DNA of 64,000 nt from assembly GCA_049889095.1 (NCBI GenBank), contig JBLJFK010000001.1. One strand, given 5' to 3'. The position numbers were made by a program, and so were the translations under genes. The notes below the pieces were generated by a model. That model had not been told where the DNA came from and did no database searches. It saw only the letters and a program-made list of their open reading frames with translations. This document shows positions 43,208 through 51,272 of this stretch, in pieces. This DNA is from Ewingella sp049889095. Its GTDB lineage: Bacteria > Pseudomonadota > Gammaproteobacteria > Enterobacterales > Enterobacteriaceae. The stretch's first letter is position 1; every line of letters starts with the position of its first letter.

Positions 43208-44752
43208 TTATTGACCTTGTTCCGTGCTCAGCGCTGCACGGCTTAATTTCTTGCCGTAATGCACAATCAAACTGATAACGTCAGCGATGTCTTCCTGAGT
43301 GGTCATCGGGTTGAGCAGGGTAAATTTCAGATACTGACGCTGATTCACTTTGGTTCCCGCAATTACCGCGCTACCGGCGCGGAAGATGGCTTTACGGATA
43401 TCGGCATTCACGCCATCAATCTGCTCGTCGGACAGTGATTGGCGGGGGACGAAGCGGAACACCAACGTGCTCAGTTCGGGATGATGCAGAGCCTCGATAT
43501 TCGGATGATTAACCAGTTGCTGATGTGCGTCTGTGGTCAGCGCCAGTAAGGTGTCAAAGAGTTCACCCAGCGCTTGTTGACCCATGATGCGTAGCGTGAG
43601 CCACATTTTCAGCGCGTCAAAACGTCGGGTAGTTTGAATACTTTTATTGACCAGATTCGGCGTGCCTTCCAGTTTTGCGCTTAACGGATTGAGGTAGTCG
43701 GCGTAGCAGGTAACGTGCTCAAAATGCTTTTGATCATTGAGCAGGAATGCGCTGCAACTGACCGGCTGGAAGAAGGACTTGTGGTAATCAACGGTCACTG
43801 AGTCGGCCAACTGAATACCGTCGATGCGCTGACGATGCTGCGGGGAAACCAACAGGCCGCAACCGTAGGCGGCGTCCACGTGCATCCAGATTTTTTCATG
43901 GCGGCATATATCTGCGATACCGTTCAGAGGGTCGATACTGCCGAAATCTGTGGTACCTGCGGTGGCGACGATGGCAATGGGGATCAGCCCTTCGGTGTGG
44001 CAGCGGGCGATCTCTTGCTTCAGTGCGTTGATGTCCATACGAAATGCGCTGTCACAGGTGATGGGCACCACGGCGTCATAGCCGAGTCCCAACAGGGCAG
44101 CAGATTTCTGAATGCTGAAATGGCTGACCTGCGAGCTGAAAATCCGCCATCGGTTAGCTTCCGGTGGCAGGCCCTGATATTTGATGCTGTGCCCAGGCAG
44201 AGTTCGTTTGCAGTAATCGTCACGCGCCAGCAGCATCGCCATCAGGTTCGACTGTGTGCCGCCGCTGGTGAAAATACCGTCTGATTGCGGGCCGAACTGA
44301 ATGCGATCCAATGTCCAGTCGATCACCTTCTGCTCGATCAGCGTGCCACCTGCGCTTTGGTCCCAGGTATCGACAGAAGAGTTAATAGCGCTGATAAATA
44401 ATTCCGCCAGTTGGGCAGGAACGACGGTTGGGCAATTGAGATGAGCCAGGTATTTTGGATGGTGGAAATAGACAGCATGTTGCAGATATAAATCGTCCAG
44501 TTCTTCAAGAGCCAGTCGTGTGCCGGGTAAAGGCTGGGTCAGATCAATATGGCGAAATTGTTCGGCTAATTCAGCAGGCGAAATCCCCGAAAAGGGTTTT
44601 TCCTTGCCATTAATATGGTTTTTGATTATCTCAAGGCCATTTTCAATCTGTGCTTGCCACTCTTCAGTGCTATTTTGATTGAAAATAAGACCCTGATTTC
44701 GTGGTATTAACGACGATGAAGGCGCTGTTTCAGAATAATTTATCTGGCTCAT
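43208..44752 (-). CDS. dfoJ: PLP-dependent lysine decarboxylase DfoJ
   Basis: A 514-residue group II PLP decarboxylase (aromatic-amino-acid/glutamate decarboxylase fold, as DesA of Streptomyces), expected to convert lysine to cadaverine for desferrioxamine synthesis. The PLP lysine is K325 in VDYHKSFFQP, the ring-nitrogen Asp is D293 in HVDAAYGCG, and ring-stacking His211 is in SQVSHFSIQKS. TSGGTQSNLMAM binds the phosphate. AGGAA precedes the ATG at 44752; the frame remains open further upstream without support. First gene of the unit, read from a Fur-controlled promoter. Confidence 0.9.
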   Translation of the reverse strand: MSQINYSETAPSSSLIPRNQGLIFNQNSTEEWQAQIENGLEIIKNHINGKEKPFSGISPAELAEQFRHIDLTQPLPGTRLALEELDDLYLQHAVYFHHPKYLAHLNCPTVVPAQLAELFISAINSSVDTWDQSAGGTLIEQKVIDWTLDRIQFGPQSDGIFTSGGTQSNLMAMLLARDDYCKRTLPGHSIKYQGLPPEANRWRIFSSQVSHFSIQKSAALLGLGYDAVVPITCDSAFRMDINALKQEIARCHTEGLIPIAIVATAGTTDFGSIDPLNGIADICRHEKIWMHVDAAYGCGLLVSPQHRQRIDGIQLADSVTVDYHKSFFQPVSCSAFLLNDQKHFEHVTCYADYLNPLSAKLEGTPNLVNKSIQTTRRFDALKMWLTLRIMGQQALGELFDTLLALTTDAHQQLVNHPNIEALHHPELSTLVFRFVPRQSLSDEQIDGVNADIRKAIFRAGSAVIAGTKVNQRQYLKFTLLNPMTTQEDIADVISLIVHYGKKLSRAALSTEQGQ

Positions 44753-44971
44753 GCTGATTCCTGTCTTTTCCCTTTTTGGCTTCAGCAGGCATGGGGAAGC
44801 CGCCGGCCATTGTCGGGATAGTTGAGTAACGCGATTTATTATCAGGCAGGGGAGTGCCCTGCATAGACGCAATTTTTGTTTTTAAATGCTTATTTAAATA
44901 AAATTAACAGATGTTAGTTTTGTGTAAATTCCTTTGTTTAGAGATTAGCAGGCAATTAACCAATGAGAGAC

Positions 44972-44999
44972 ATTATAAATGCAAATCATTATCATTCAA
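44972..44999 (-). promoter_or_regulatory. dfo promoter overlapped by a Fur box
   Basis: On the minus strand: TTGAAT (-35, 44999-44994), 16-bp spacer, perfect TATAAT (-10, 44977-44972). Between them, TGATAATGATTTGCA (44994-44980) matches the 7-1-7 Fur consensus TGATAATNATTATCA at 12 of 14 defined positions. Fe-Fur bound here would block polymerase, so the dfo genes should be expressed under iron limitation. Transcription would begin near 44965. Confidence 0.8.
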
Positions 45000-45046
45000 T
45001 GTCAGTGGTGTTCATTCAGCAGAAAGTAGCAAAGTTAATTTTTTTA

Positions 45047-45062
45047 TGTGACATGCATCACG
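45047..45062. promoter_or_regulatory. CRP-like site upstream of the dfo promoter
   Basis: TGTGA-CATGCA-TCACG matches the CRP half-sites TGTGA-N6-TCACA at 9 of 10 positions. Its centre is about 90 bp upstream of the predicted dfo start. It could add carbon-status control, or serve an unseen transcript. Confidence 0.45.
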
Positions 45063-45293
45063 TAATATTAAAGTAATTACGGTATGAAAAATAAAATCCA
45101 TCAGATGATTCCGTGTTTATTATTCCAAATGATGTTCTGATTGAGTTGAAATAAATTCAATTTGGAATATTTACCCTTATTTAAATCGCAACTATTGATG
45201 TTATTTCGTTCATTGCGTAAGAATAGTGGGGTTTTGTTTATTGTGGGCGTGGGGATAATAGTCAGGAAAAAATAAGGGCGACCATAAAAAAGA

Positions 45294-45327
45294 CAATAAA
45301 AAATGCCAGCTCACATGAACTGGCATT
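45294..45327 (-). terminator. pykA terminator
   Basis: AATGCCAG (45302-45309) pairs with CTGGCATT (45320-45327); on the minus-strand transcript the stem is followed by a U-run from the A-tract at 45296-45301. Confidence 0.75.
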
Positions 45328-45384
45328 AATAATGAAAAATAAATTAAAAGCGAATTAACCCGCCCGCTTTATAGGGGCATCGGA

Positions 45385-46827
45385 TTAATCAACCTGTAAT
45401 ACACGGCTGGTATTGGTGGTGCCGATGGTGCTCATGACATCCCCCTGCGTCACGATAACCAGATCGCCCGATAGCAGGTAACCTTTGTCGCGCAGTAGAA
45501 TGATGGCATCGTGCGCCGCGGCCACACCGTCACTGTTACTGTCGAAGAACACCGGCGTTACGCCACGGTAGATAGCGGTGAGATTCAGCGTATGTTCATG
45601 ACGGGACATGGCAAAAATCGGCAAGCCCGAGCTGATGCGTGACATCATTAGGGCGGTGCGGCCAGATTCTGTCATGGCAATAATAGCGGTGACGCCTTTC
45701 AGGTGGTTGGCGGCATACATGGAGGACATCGCAATAGCTTCTTCCACGTTGTCGAATTCCACATCCAGTCGGTGTTTTGACACATTAATGCTGGGGATCT
45801 TCTCAGCACCCAGACAAACGCGCGCCATGGCGGCTACGGTTTCAGCCGGGTACTGACCCGCCGCTGTTTCTGCCGAAAGCATCACAGCATCGGTACCATC
45901 AAGGACTGCGTTGGCGACGTCCATGACTTCCGCGCGGGTTGGCATCGGGTTGGTGATCATCGATTCCATCATCTGTGTCGCCGTGATAACTGCACGGTTG
46001 AGCTTACGGGCGCGACGGATAAGTTTTTTCTGGATACCCACCAATTCCGGATCGCCAATCTCTACGCCCAAATCCCCGCGCGCTACCATGACCACGTCCG
46101 AGGCCAGAATGATGTCATCCATGGCTTCGTCAGAGGCGACGGCTTCGGCGCGTTCTACTTTAGAGACGATTTGCGCATTACAGCCGGCATCACGTGCCAG
46201 ACGGCGGGCATAGTTTAGGTCTTCGCCGGTGCGCGGGAAGGAGACGGCCAGATAGTCGACGCCAATTTTAGCGGCAGTGATGATGTCAGCTTTGTCTTTT
46301 TCGGTCAGCGCTTCGGCAGACAGACCGCCGCCCATCTTATTGATGCCTTTATTATTGGACAGCGGGCCACCGACAGTCACTTCTGTGAATACCTTCATAC
46401 CCTGAACTTCGAGCACTTTCAGTTGTACGCGGCCGTCGTCGAGCAGCAGAACATCGCCAGGCACGACGTCAGCAGGCAAGCCTTTATAATCAATGCCGAC
46501 TTTTTCTTTATCGCCTTCACCTTTGCTCATGTTGGCATCGAGCAGGAATTTATCACCGATATTAAGGAAGACTTTGCCTTCCTTAAAGGTAGAAACACGA
46601 ATCTTAGGACCCTGCAGGTCACCGAGGATCGCCACGTGGCGACCAAGACGGGCTGCGATTTCACGCACTTTATTGGCGCGAATAACATGGTCTTCAGCAG
46701 TGCCGTGAGAGAAGTTCATACGAACGACGTTGGCACCGGCAGCAATGATCTTTTCCAGATTATTGTCGCGATCGGTAGCGGGGCCTAGGGTACAAACAAT
46801 TTTGGTTCTTCTGAGCCTTCTGGACAT
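45385..46827 (-). CDS. pykA: Pyruvate kinase II
   Basis: PykA makes pyruvate and ATP from phosphoenolpyruvate and ADP. With 480 residues and the start MSRRLRRTKIVCTLGPATD it corresponds to the AMP-activated PykA, not PykF. Visible are MNFSHG, the active-site ITATQMMESMI stretch, KVERAEA with the catalytic Lys, and VMVARGDLGVEIG. The C-terminal domain ends in TNTSRVLQVD. GGAG precedes the ATG. hexR lies 75 bases upstream in the same direction. E. coli has lpxM next to pykA; here the dfo cluster separates them. Confidence 0.96.
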   Translation of the reverse strand: MSRRLRRTKIVCTLGPATDRDNNLEKIIAAGANVVRMNFSHGTAEDHVIRANKVREIAARLGRHVAILGDLQGPKIRVSTFKEGKVFLNIGDKFLLDANMSKGEGDKEKVGIDYKGLPADVVPGDVLLLDDGRVQLKVLEVQGMKVFTEVTVGGPLSNNKGINKMGGGLSAEALTEKDKADIITAAKIGVDYLAVSFPRTGEDLNYARRLARDAGCNAQIVSKVERAEAVASDEAMDDIILASDVVMVARGDLGVEIGDPELVGIQKKLIRRARKLNRAVITATQMMESMITNPMPTRAEVMDVANAVLDGTDAVMLSAETAAGQYPAETVAAMARVCLGAEKIPSINVSKHRLDVEFDNVEEAIAMSSMYAANHLKGVTAIIAMTESGRTALMMSRISSGLPIFAMSRHEHTLNLTAIYRGVTPVFFDSNSDGVAAAHDAIILLRDKGYLLSGDLVIVTQGDVMSTIGTTNTSRVLQVD

Positions 46828-46902
46828 GTATTACTCCGTTGACTGGTGAACAAGTGTGTTGCAAAAAAAACAGTAAGAATTTCTTTATCATTGAGACTAC
46901 GC

Positions 46903-47772
46903 TTAGTCGAAAAGATTGGAAACTTGTGTGCCTTTATCAAAGCGTGATTCTTTCAGTGCGTCTTTGACCCGCTTTAGATTATCCCTGAATTTTGCGCCAC
47001 GGCGTAAAGTAAAACCAGTTGCCAGCACGTCGATCAGGGTCAGCTGTGCAATACGTGACACCATCGGCATATAGACGTCGGTGTCTTCAGGGACGTCCAA
47101 CAGCAGAGCCAGCGTGGCTTCATGGGCGAGCGGGGTACTTTGTGAGGTGATTGCGATCACCGTTGCGTCATTTCCCCGTGCCAGTTGCGCCAGTTCGACC
47201 AGGCTTTTAGTACGGCCAGTGTGAGAAATGAGCACCACAACATCTCCTTCAGTACAGTTCATACAGCTCATACGTTGCATGACGATGTCATCAAAGTAGA
47301 CCACGGGAATATTGAAGCGGAAAAACTTGTTCATCGCATCGTGCGCCACGGCTGCCGATGCGCCCAGTCCAAAGAAAGAGATTTTTTTAGCCTGAGTAAG
47401 CAGGTCAACCGCGCGGTTAATTGCGCTGATATCCAGGGTGTTTTTCACCTGATCCAGCGTCGCCATAGTGGATTCGAAAATCTTGCTGGTGTAAGCGTCT
47501 GCGCCATCATTTTCTTCAACATTACGGTTCACATAAGGCGTGCCATTTGCCAGACTCTGGGCCAGATGCAATTTGAAATCAGGAAAGCCTTTGGTATCGA
47601 GCCGGCGGCAAAAACGGTTTACAGTGGGTTCACTGACACCGGCCATATGGGCAAGGGTGGCAATGCTGCAATGGATGGCGGTCTGCGGGGAGGCAAGAAT
47701 GGCCTCAGCAACTTTTCTTTCAGACTTGCTTAGAATGTCCAGATGACTTTGGATTTTTTCCAATGTATTCAT
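46903..47772 (-). CDS. hexR: HexR transcriptional regulator
   Basis: HexR is an RpiR-family regulator that controls zwf, eda and central sugar genes and senses 2-keto-3-deoxy-6-phosphogluconate. It has 289 residues. The N-terminal helix-turn-helix (VSEPTVNRFCRRLDTKGFPDFK) and the C-terminal SIS sugar-phosphate domain (FFGLGASAAVAHDAMNKF, VVLISHTGRTKSLVELAQ) are clear. The frame runs to a TTG at 47796, but the ATG at 47772 gives the E. coli-like N-terminus. Two HexR-like sites lie between it and zwf. Confidence 0.95.
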   Translation of the reverse strand: MNTLEKIQSHLDILSKSERKVAEAILASPQTAIHCSIATLAHMAGVSEPTVNRFCRRLDTKGFPDFKLHLAQSLANGTPYVNRNVEENDGADAYTSKIFESTMATLDQVKNTLDISAINRAVDLLTQAKKISFFGLGASAAVAHDAMNKFFRFNIPVVYFDDIVMQRMSCMNCTEGDVVVLISHTGRTKSLVELAQLARGNDATVIAITSQSTPLAHEATLALLLDVPEDTDVYMPMVSRIAQLTLIDVLATGFTLRRGAKFRDNLKRVKDALKESRFDKGTQVSNLFD

Positions 47773-47948
47773 TCGCGTGCCACTCATAGGTTTCAACGAT
47801 TTCTATGAAAAGAGGAAATCATGTCGGTTTGATGAAAATATACTACGAGCCTGATGGGGTTGGCAGAAGCAATGTGGTGAATTTTAAGCTTTTATCCTCA
47901 GAGTATGACCGGGATCTAAATTTCAGTATGGTAAATCTTCTCCATATT

Positions 47949-47963
47949 TGTCATAAAATTACA
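47949..47963. promoter_or_regulatory. HexR-like operator 1
   Basis: TGTCATAAAATTACA matches the HexR palindrome TGTAATNAAATTACA at all but one defined position. It lies about 180 bp before hexR and 170 bp before zwf, so it may serve hexR itself or both. Confidence 0.6.
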
Positions 47964-48081
47964 TAATTAGGCGCTTTTGGCGGCGAATTTAACATCTGTG
48001 ACAATATATGTAGTTTTTATTCATTTATTAACGTTTTAGATCGAGGTTTACGGACGCCAACCAATCAGAGTACATTATTGC

Positions 48082-48096
48082 TGAAATAAAATTACA
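48082..48096. promoter_or_regulatory. HexR-like operator 2, proximal to zwf
   Basis: TGAAATAAAATTACA matches TGTAATNAAATTACA at all but one defined position. It ends 34 bp before the zwf ATG, where a bound repressor would cover the promoter. Confidence 0.65.
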
Positions 48097-48130
48097 ATAT
48101 ATCCTGCACTCTTGCACTAAGGAGAAGAAC

Positions 48131-49606
48131 ATGGCGGTAACCCAAACAGCCCAGGCCTGTGACCTGGTTATTTTCGGTGCGAAAGGCGATCTTGCTCGTC
48201 GCAAACTGTTGCCATCCCTGTATCAGCTAGAGAAAGCTGGCCACATTCATCCTGATACCAAAATCATCGGTGTCGGTCGTGCAGAGTGGGACAAAGCGGC
48301 GTATACCGAAATTGTCAAAGAAGCGTTGACCACCTTCATGAAGGAAAAAATGGAGCCAGAGTTGTGGGATAAACTCAGCGCCCGTTTAGATTTCTGCAAT
48401 CTTGATGTGAATGATGTCAAGCATTTCAAAGTGTTGGGTAAAATGCTCGACCAGAAGAATCGCGCCACTATTAACTATTTCGCGATTGCGCCAAGTCACT
48501 TTGGGGCCATCTGCCGTGGCTTGGGTGAAGCCGGACTTAATAAAGAGCCGTCGCGCGTCGTAATGGAAAAACCACTGGGGCACTCACTGGAGTCTTCTCA
48601 GGTGATTAACGATCAGGTGGCGGAATACTTTGCCGAGTCTCAGGTTTACCGTATCGACCATTATCTGGGTAAAGAAACCGTTCTGAACCTGCTGGCGCTG
48701 CGTTTTGCCAACAACCTGTTTGCCAGTAACTGGGACAACCGCACCATCGACCACGTCCAGATCACCGTGGCTGAAGAGGTGGGTATCGAAGGTCGTTGGG
48801 GTTACTTCGATGACGCGGGTCAAATGCGCGACATGATCCAGAACCATCTGCTGCAAATTCTAACCATGATCGCCATGTCGCCACCGGCCGACCTGAGTAC
48901 CGATCGTATCCGTGATGAAAAAGTGAAAGTGCTACGTTCTCTGCGCCGCATTGATCAAACCAACGTGCGCGAAAATACCGTGCGTGGCCAGTACACCGCC
49001 GGTTTTGTTCAGGGCAAAAAAGTGCCTGGCTACCTGGATGAGGAAGGCGCGAAAAAAACCAGTACCACTGAAACCTTCGTTTCTATCCGCGTCGATATCG
49101 ACAACTGGCAGTGGGCGGGTGTGCCGTTCTATCTGCGTACGGGTAAGCGCCTGCCAACTAAATGCTCAGAAGTTGTGGTCTACTTCAAAACGCCTGCGCT
49201 GAACCTGTTCCGTGATTCCTATCAACAGTTGCCGCAAAACAAACTGACCATCCGTCTGCAACCGGATGAAGGCATTGAGATCGAAGTGCTTAACAAAGTA
49301 CCGGGTCTGGAACACAAGCATCGCCTGCAAACGACCAAACTGGATCTGAGCTTCTCAGAGACATTCAACGAGCAGCACATCGCTGATGCTTACGAACGTC
49401 TGCTGCTGGAGACTATGCGCGGTATTCAGGCGCTGTTTGTTCGTCGTGACGAAGTAGAAGAAGCCTGGAAATGGGTCGATTCCATTATGAATGCCTGGGC
49501 TGCCGAAAGTGAATCACCAAAACCTTACCAGTCCGGAACCTGGGGTCCCGTCGCGTCAGTGGCCATGATCACCCGTGACGGTCGTTCCTGGAACGAGTTT
49601 GAGTAA
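48131..49606 (+). CDS. zwf: Glucose-6-phosphate 1-dehydrogenase
   Basis: Zwf oxidises glucose 6-phosphate to 6-phosphogluconolactone with NADP, feeding the oxidative pentose phosphate and Entner-Doudoroff routes. It has 491 residues, as in E. coli. The coenzyme loop is FGAKGDLARRKLLPSLY, the substrate/catalytic motif is RIDHYLGKETV (the family signature) and the C-terminal region EAWKWVDSIMNAW is typical. AAGGAGA precedes the ATG. A HexR-like operator lies just upstream and pgl follows after 10 bases. Confidence 0.97.
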   Translation: MAVTQTAQACDLVIFGAKGDLARRKLLPSLYQLEKAGHIHPDTKIIGVGRAEWDKAAYTEIVKEALTTFMKEKMEPELWDKLSARLDFCNLDVNDVKHFKVLGKMLDQKNRATINYFAIAPSHFGAICRGLGEAGLNKEPSRVVMEKPLGHSLESSQVINDQVAEYFAESQVYRIDHYLGKETVLNLLALRFANNLFASNWDNRTIDHVQITVAEEVGIEGRWGYFDDAGQMRDMIQNHLLQILTMIAMSPPADLSTDRIRDEKVKVLRSLRRIDQTNVRENTVRGQYTAGFVQGKKVPGYLDEEGAKKTSTTETFVSIRVDIDNWQWAGVPFYLRTGKRLPTKCSEVVVYFKTPALNLFRDSYQQLPQNKLTIRLQPDEGIEIEVLNKVPGLEHKHRLQTTKLDLSFSETFNEQHIADAYERLLLETMRGIQALFVRRDEVEEAWKWVDSIMNAWAAESESPKPYQSGTWGPVASVAMITRDGRSWNEFE

Positions 49607-49616
49607 AGGGGAACTG

Positions 49617-50312
49617 ATGGCTAATTTTGTCGAATTTTCCGGCGCACTGGCGCTAACCCAAAACTTCGCTGGAAAAATTGCGGATGCCCTTCGTCAGGGG
49701 ATTGCGGCAAACGGCAAAGCCAGTCTGGTGGTGTCGGGCGGTCGTACACCGCTCGATCTGTTTATGCAGCTCCAGCGCCAGGAGCTGGAATGGAGCAAGG
49801 TGGTCATTTCGCTGGCCGATGAGCGCTGGGTAAGCCCCGACAACGACGCCAGCAATGAAAAACTGGTGCGAGAACACTTGTTGCAGGGGTTGGCCGCATC
49901 AGCCACCTTTATTGGTTTGAAAAATGAGGCTACATCGCCTTTTGAAGGCGCCGCTGAAACTGAGCAGGCCCTGAGGGCGTTGCCTCGTCCTATCGATGTG
50001 GTGATCCTAGGTATGGGCGATGACGGTCATACAGCGTCGCTGTTCCCTGGTGCGAAAAATCTATTCACCGCGCTGGCGCTCGATTCAGGCCGAACATGCA
50101 TGGGCATTACGCCGCTCACTGCGCCGCTCGACCGAATAACCCTGACTTTACCCATGCTGCTGGACAGCCGTAACATCTATCTGTATCTGATGGGCGAGGT
50201 GAAGCGTGAAGTCTATGAGCGAGCGGAGAAAGGTACTGATGTCAATGAGATGCCGGTGCGCGCCGTGCTTAATCAACAGCAAACGCCGGTCAACGTTTAC
50301 TGGACGGCGTGA
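49617..50312 (+). CDS. pgl: 6-phosphogluconolactonase (DevB/SOL type)
   Basis: Hydrolyses 6-phosphogluconolactone, the product of Zwf, to 6-phosphogluconate. It has 231 residues and belongs to the DevB/SOL family, not the YbhE beta-propeller type used by E. coli. Family motifs: VVSGGRTPLDLFMQL, LADERWVSPDNDASNE and LGMGDDGHTASLFPG with the catalytic His. AGGGGA lies 5 bases before the ATG at 49617; the frame upstream runs inside zwf. It forms an operon with zwf and ends at a terminator, so eda is a separate unit. Confidence 0.94.
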   Translation: MANFVEFSGALALTQNFAGKIADALRQGIAANGKASLVVSGGRTPLDLFMQLQRQELEWSKVVISLADERWVSPDNDASNEKLVREHLLQGLAASATFIGLKNEATSPFEGAAETEQALRALPRPIDVVILGMGDDGHTASLFPGAKNLFTALALDSGRTCMGITPLTAPLDRITLTLPMLLDSRNIYLYLMGEVKREVYERAEKGTDVNEMPVRAVLNQQQTPVNVYWTA

Positions 50313-50324
50313 AAGTATTTTCTG

Positions 50325-50351
50325 AAACCGTTGCTGACGCCGCGGTTTTTT
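50325..50351 (+). terminator. Terminator after pgl
   Basis: AAACCG (50325-50330) pairs with CGGTTT (50343-50348), running into TTTTTT. It ends the zwf-pgl transcript. Confidence 0.65.
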
Positions 50352-50364
50352 ATTGAAGTTTTAA

Positions 50365-50487
50365 TACCCCAAATCATTCGAATTGCAGGTAGGCGGCAAC
50401 TGAACGAATCCCGATGAGCTTACTTCCGTAAGTGATTCGGGTGAGTGAAGGCAGCCAACACCCCTGCGATTTGAAGGATGAAGAGTA
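50365..50487 (+). repeat. Full-length copy C of the intergenic repeat family
   Basis: About 123 bp between pgl and eda, starting TACCCCAAATCATTCGAATT and ending near TTTGAAGGATGAAGAGTA. It contains internal self-complementary stretches (GAATCCCG..TTACTT with AAGTGATTCGGG). I recognise this as a repeat common between genes in Serratia, Yersinia, Pectobacterium and relatives; I do not assign a name. Fragments of one end occur at 18398, 30386 and 51273. Confidence 0.7.
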
Positions 50488-50554
50488 TTGTGGGTGTGGT
50501 CGGTAACCTGCATTTTGCAGGCCCTGTGGCAGGGGCACGCCATCAATCACAACG

Positions 50555-50568
50555 ATGCCCACGGGCAT
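50555..50568 (+). other. Hairpin just before the eda ribosome site
   Basis: ATGCCC, AC, GGGCAT, ending 4 bases before GGAGA (50573-50577). It could modulate access to the ribosome site. Two more small hairpins (CCTGCA..TGCAGG near 50508-50522; GCCCTG..CAGGGGC near 50521-50535) precede it. Confidence 0.4.
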
Positions 50569-50582
50569 GAATGGAGACAAAA

Positions 50583-51224
50583 ATGAAAAATTGGAAAACA
50601 AGCGCGGAACACATTCTGACGTCCGGCCCGGTTGTTCCGGTGATTGTTATCAATAAACTTGAACATGCGGTTCCACTGGCCAAAGCGCTCGTCGCGGGTG
50701 GTGTTCGCGTGCTAGAAGTTACGCTGCGCACCGCGTGCGCGATGGATGCTATTAAAGCGATTGCTAAAGAAGTGCCTGACGCAATCATTGGTGCTGGGAC
50801 AGTACTCAACCCTGAGCAACTGGCAGAAGTAACGGCAGCAGGCGCGCAGTTTGCTATCAGCCCAGGTCTGACTGATGCTTTACTGAAAGCCGCTAACGCG
50901 GGTTCTATTCCGTTGATCCCGGGCATCTGTACCGTGTCTGAGCTGATGATGGGTCTGGACGCGGGTCTGCGTGAGTTCAAATTTTTCCCAGCGGAAGCCA
51001 ATGGCGGCGTCAAAGCGTTACAGGCGATTGCTGGTCCGTTCCCGCAGGTGCGTTTCTGCCCAACCGGTGGCATTACGCCAAATAACTATCGTGACTATCT
51101 GGCGCTGAAAAGTGTGCTGTGCATCGGCGGCTCTTGGCTGGTTCCGGCTGATGCGCTGGAAAGTGGTGATTATGAGCGTATCACGCAACTGGCTCGTGAA
51201 GCCGTCGCAGGCGCCAAGGCCTAA
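50583..51224 (+). CDS. eda: KDPG/KHG aldolase
   Basis: Eda splits 2-keto-3-deoxy-6-phosphogluconate into pyruvate and glyceraldehyde 3-phosphate and also acts on 4-hydroxy-2-oxoglutarate. It has 213 residues as in E. coli. The Schiff-base lysine is in FKFFPAEANGGVKAL near residue 133; Glu45 is in RVLEVTLRT; CPTGGITPNNY binds phosphate. GGAGA lies 5 bases before the ATG at 50583. No edd (6-phosphogluconate dehydratase) gene precedes it, so its KDPG must come from hexuronate breakdown or from an edd elsewhere. Bracketed by inverted copies of the repeat family. Confidence 0.96.
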   Translation: MKNWKTSAEHILTSGPVVPVIVINKLEHAVPLAKALVAGGVRVLEVTLRTACAMDAIKAIAKEVPDAIIGAGTVLNPEQLAEVTAAGAQFAISPGLTDALLKAANAGSIPLIPGICTVSELMMGLDAGLREFKFFPAEANGGVKALQAIAGPFPQVRFCPTGGITPNNYRDYLALKSVLCIGGSWLVPADALESGDYERITQLAREAVAGAKA

Positions 51225-51272
51225 ACACCTATCATTCTTCACGTTGTCTCTGGGCTGGCCTGGCCCGTCTTG

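Larger units (their letters stand above)
44753..45384. other. AT-rich 632-bp gap between dfoJ and pykA
   Basis: The left third is a dfoJ leader of about 210 nt. Next comes the Fur-overlapped promoter (44972-44999), a CRP-like site (45047-45062), and a nested hairpin: ATTCCAAAT at 45121-45129 with ATTTGGAAT at 45159-45167, enclosing TTGAA..TTCAA. The pykA terminator is at the right end. No protein gene is visible; a small RNA cannot be excluded. Confidence 0.5.
47773..48130. other. hexR / zwf divergent control region
   Basis: A 358-bp AT-rich region with two HexR-like operators (47949-47963 and 48082-48096), the second close to the zwf start. No gene inside. I could not define promoter hexamers with confidence. 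Confidence 0.6.

Noticed and set aside
43835..44284. 149-codon open frame antisense to dfoJ
   Set aside because: Cysteine- and His-rich appearance comes from the complement of the PLP-binding region; no support.
47185..47733. 182-codon open frame antisense to hexR
   Set aside because: Shadow of the conserved HexR coding sequence.
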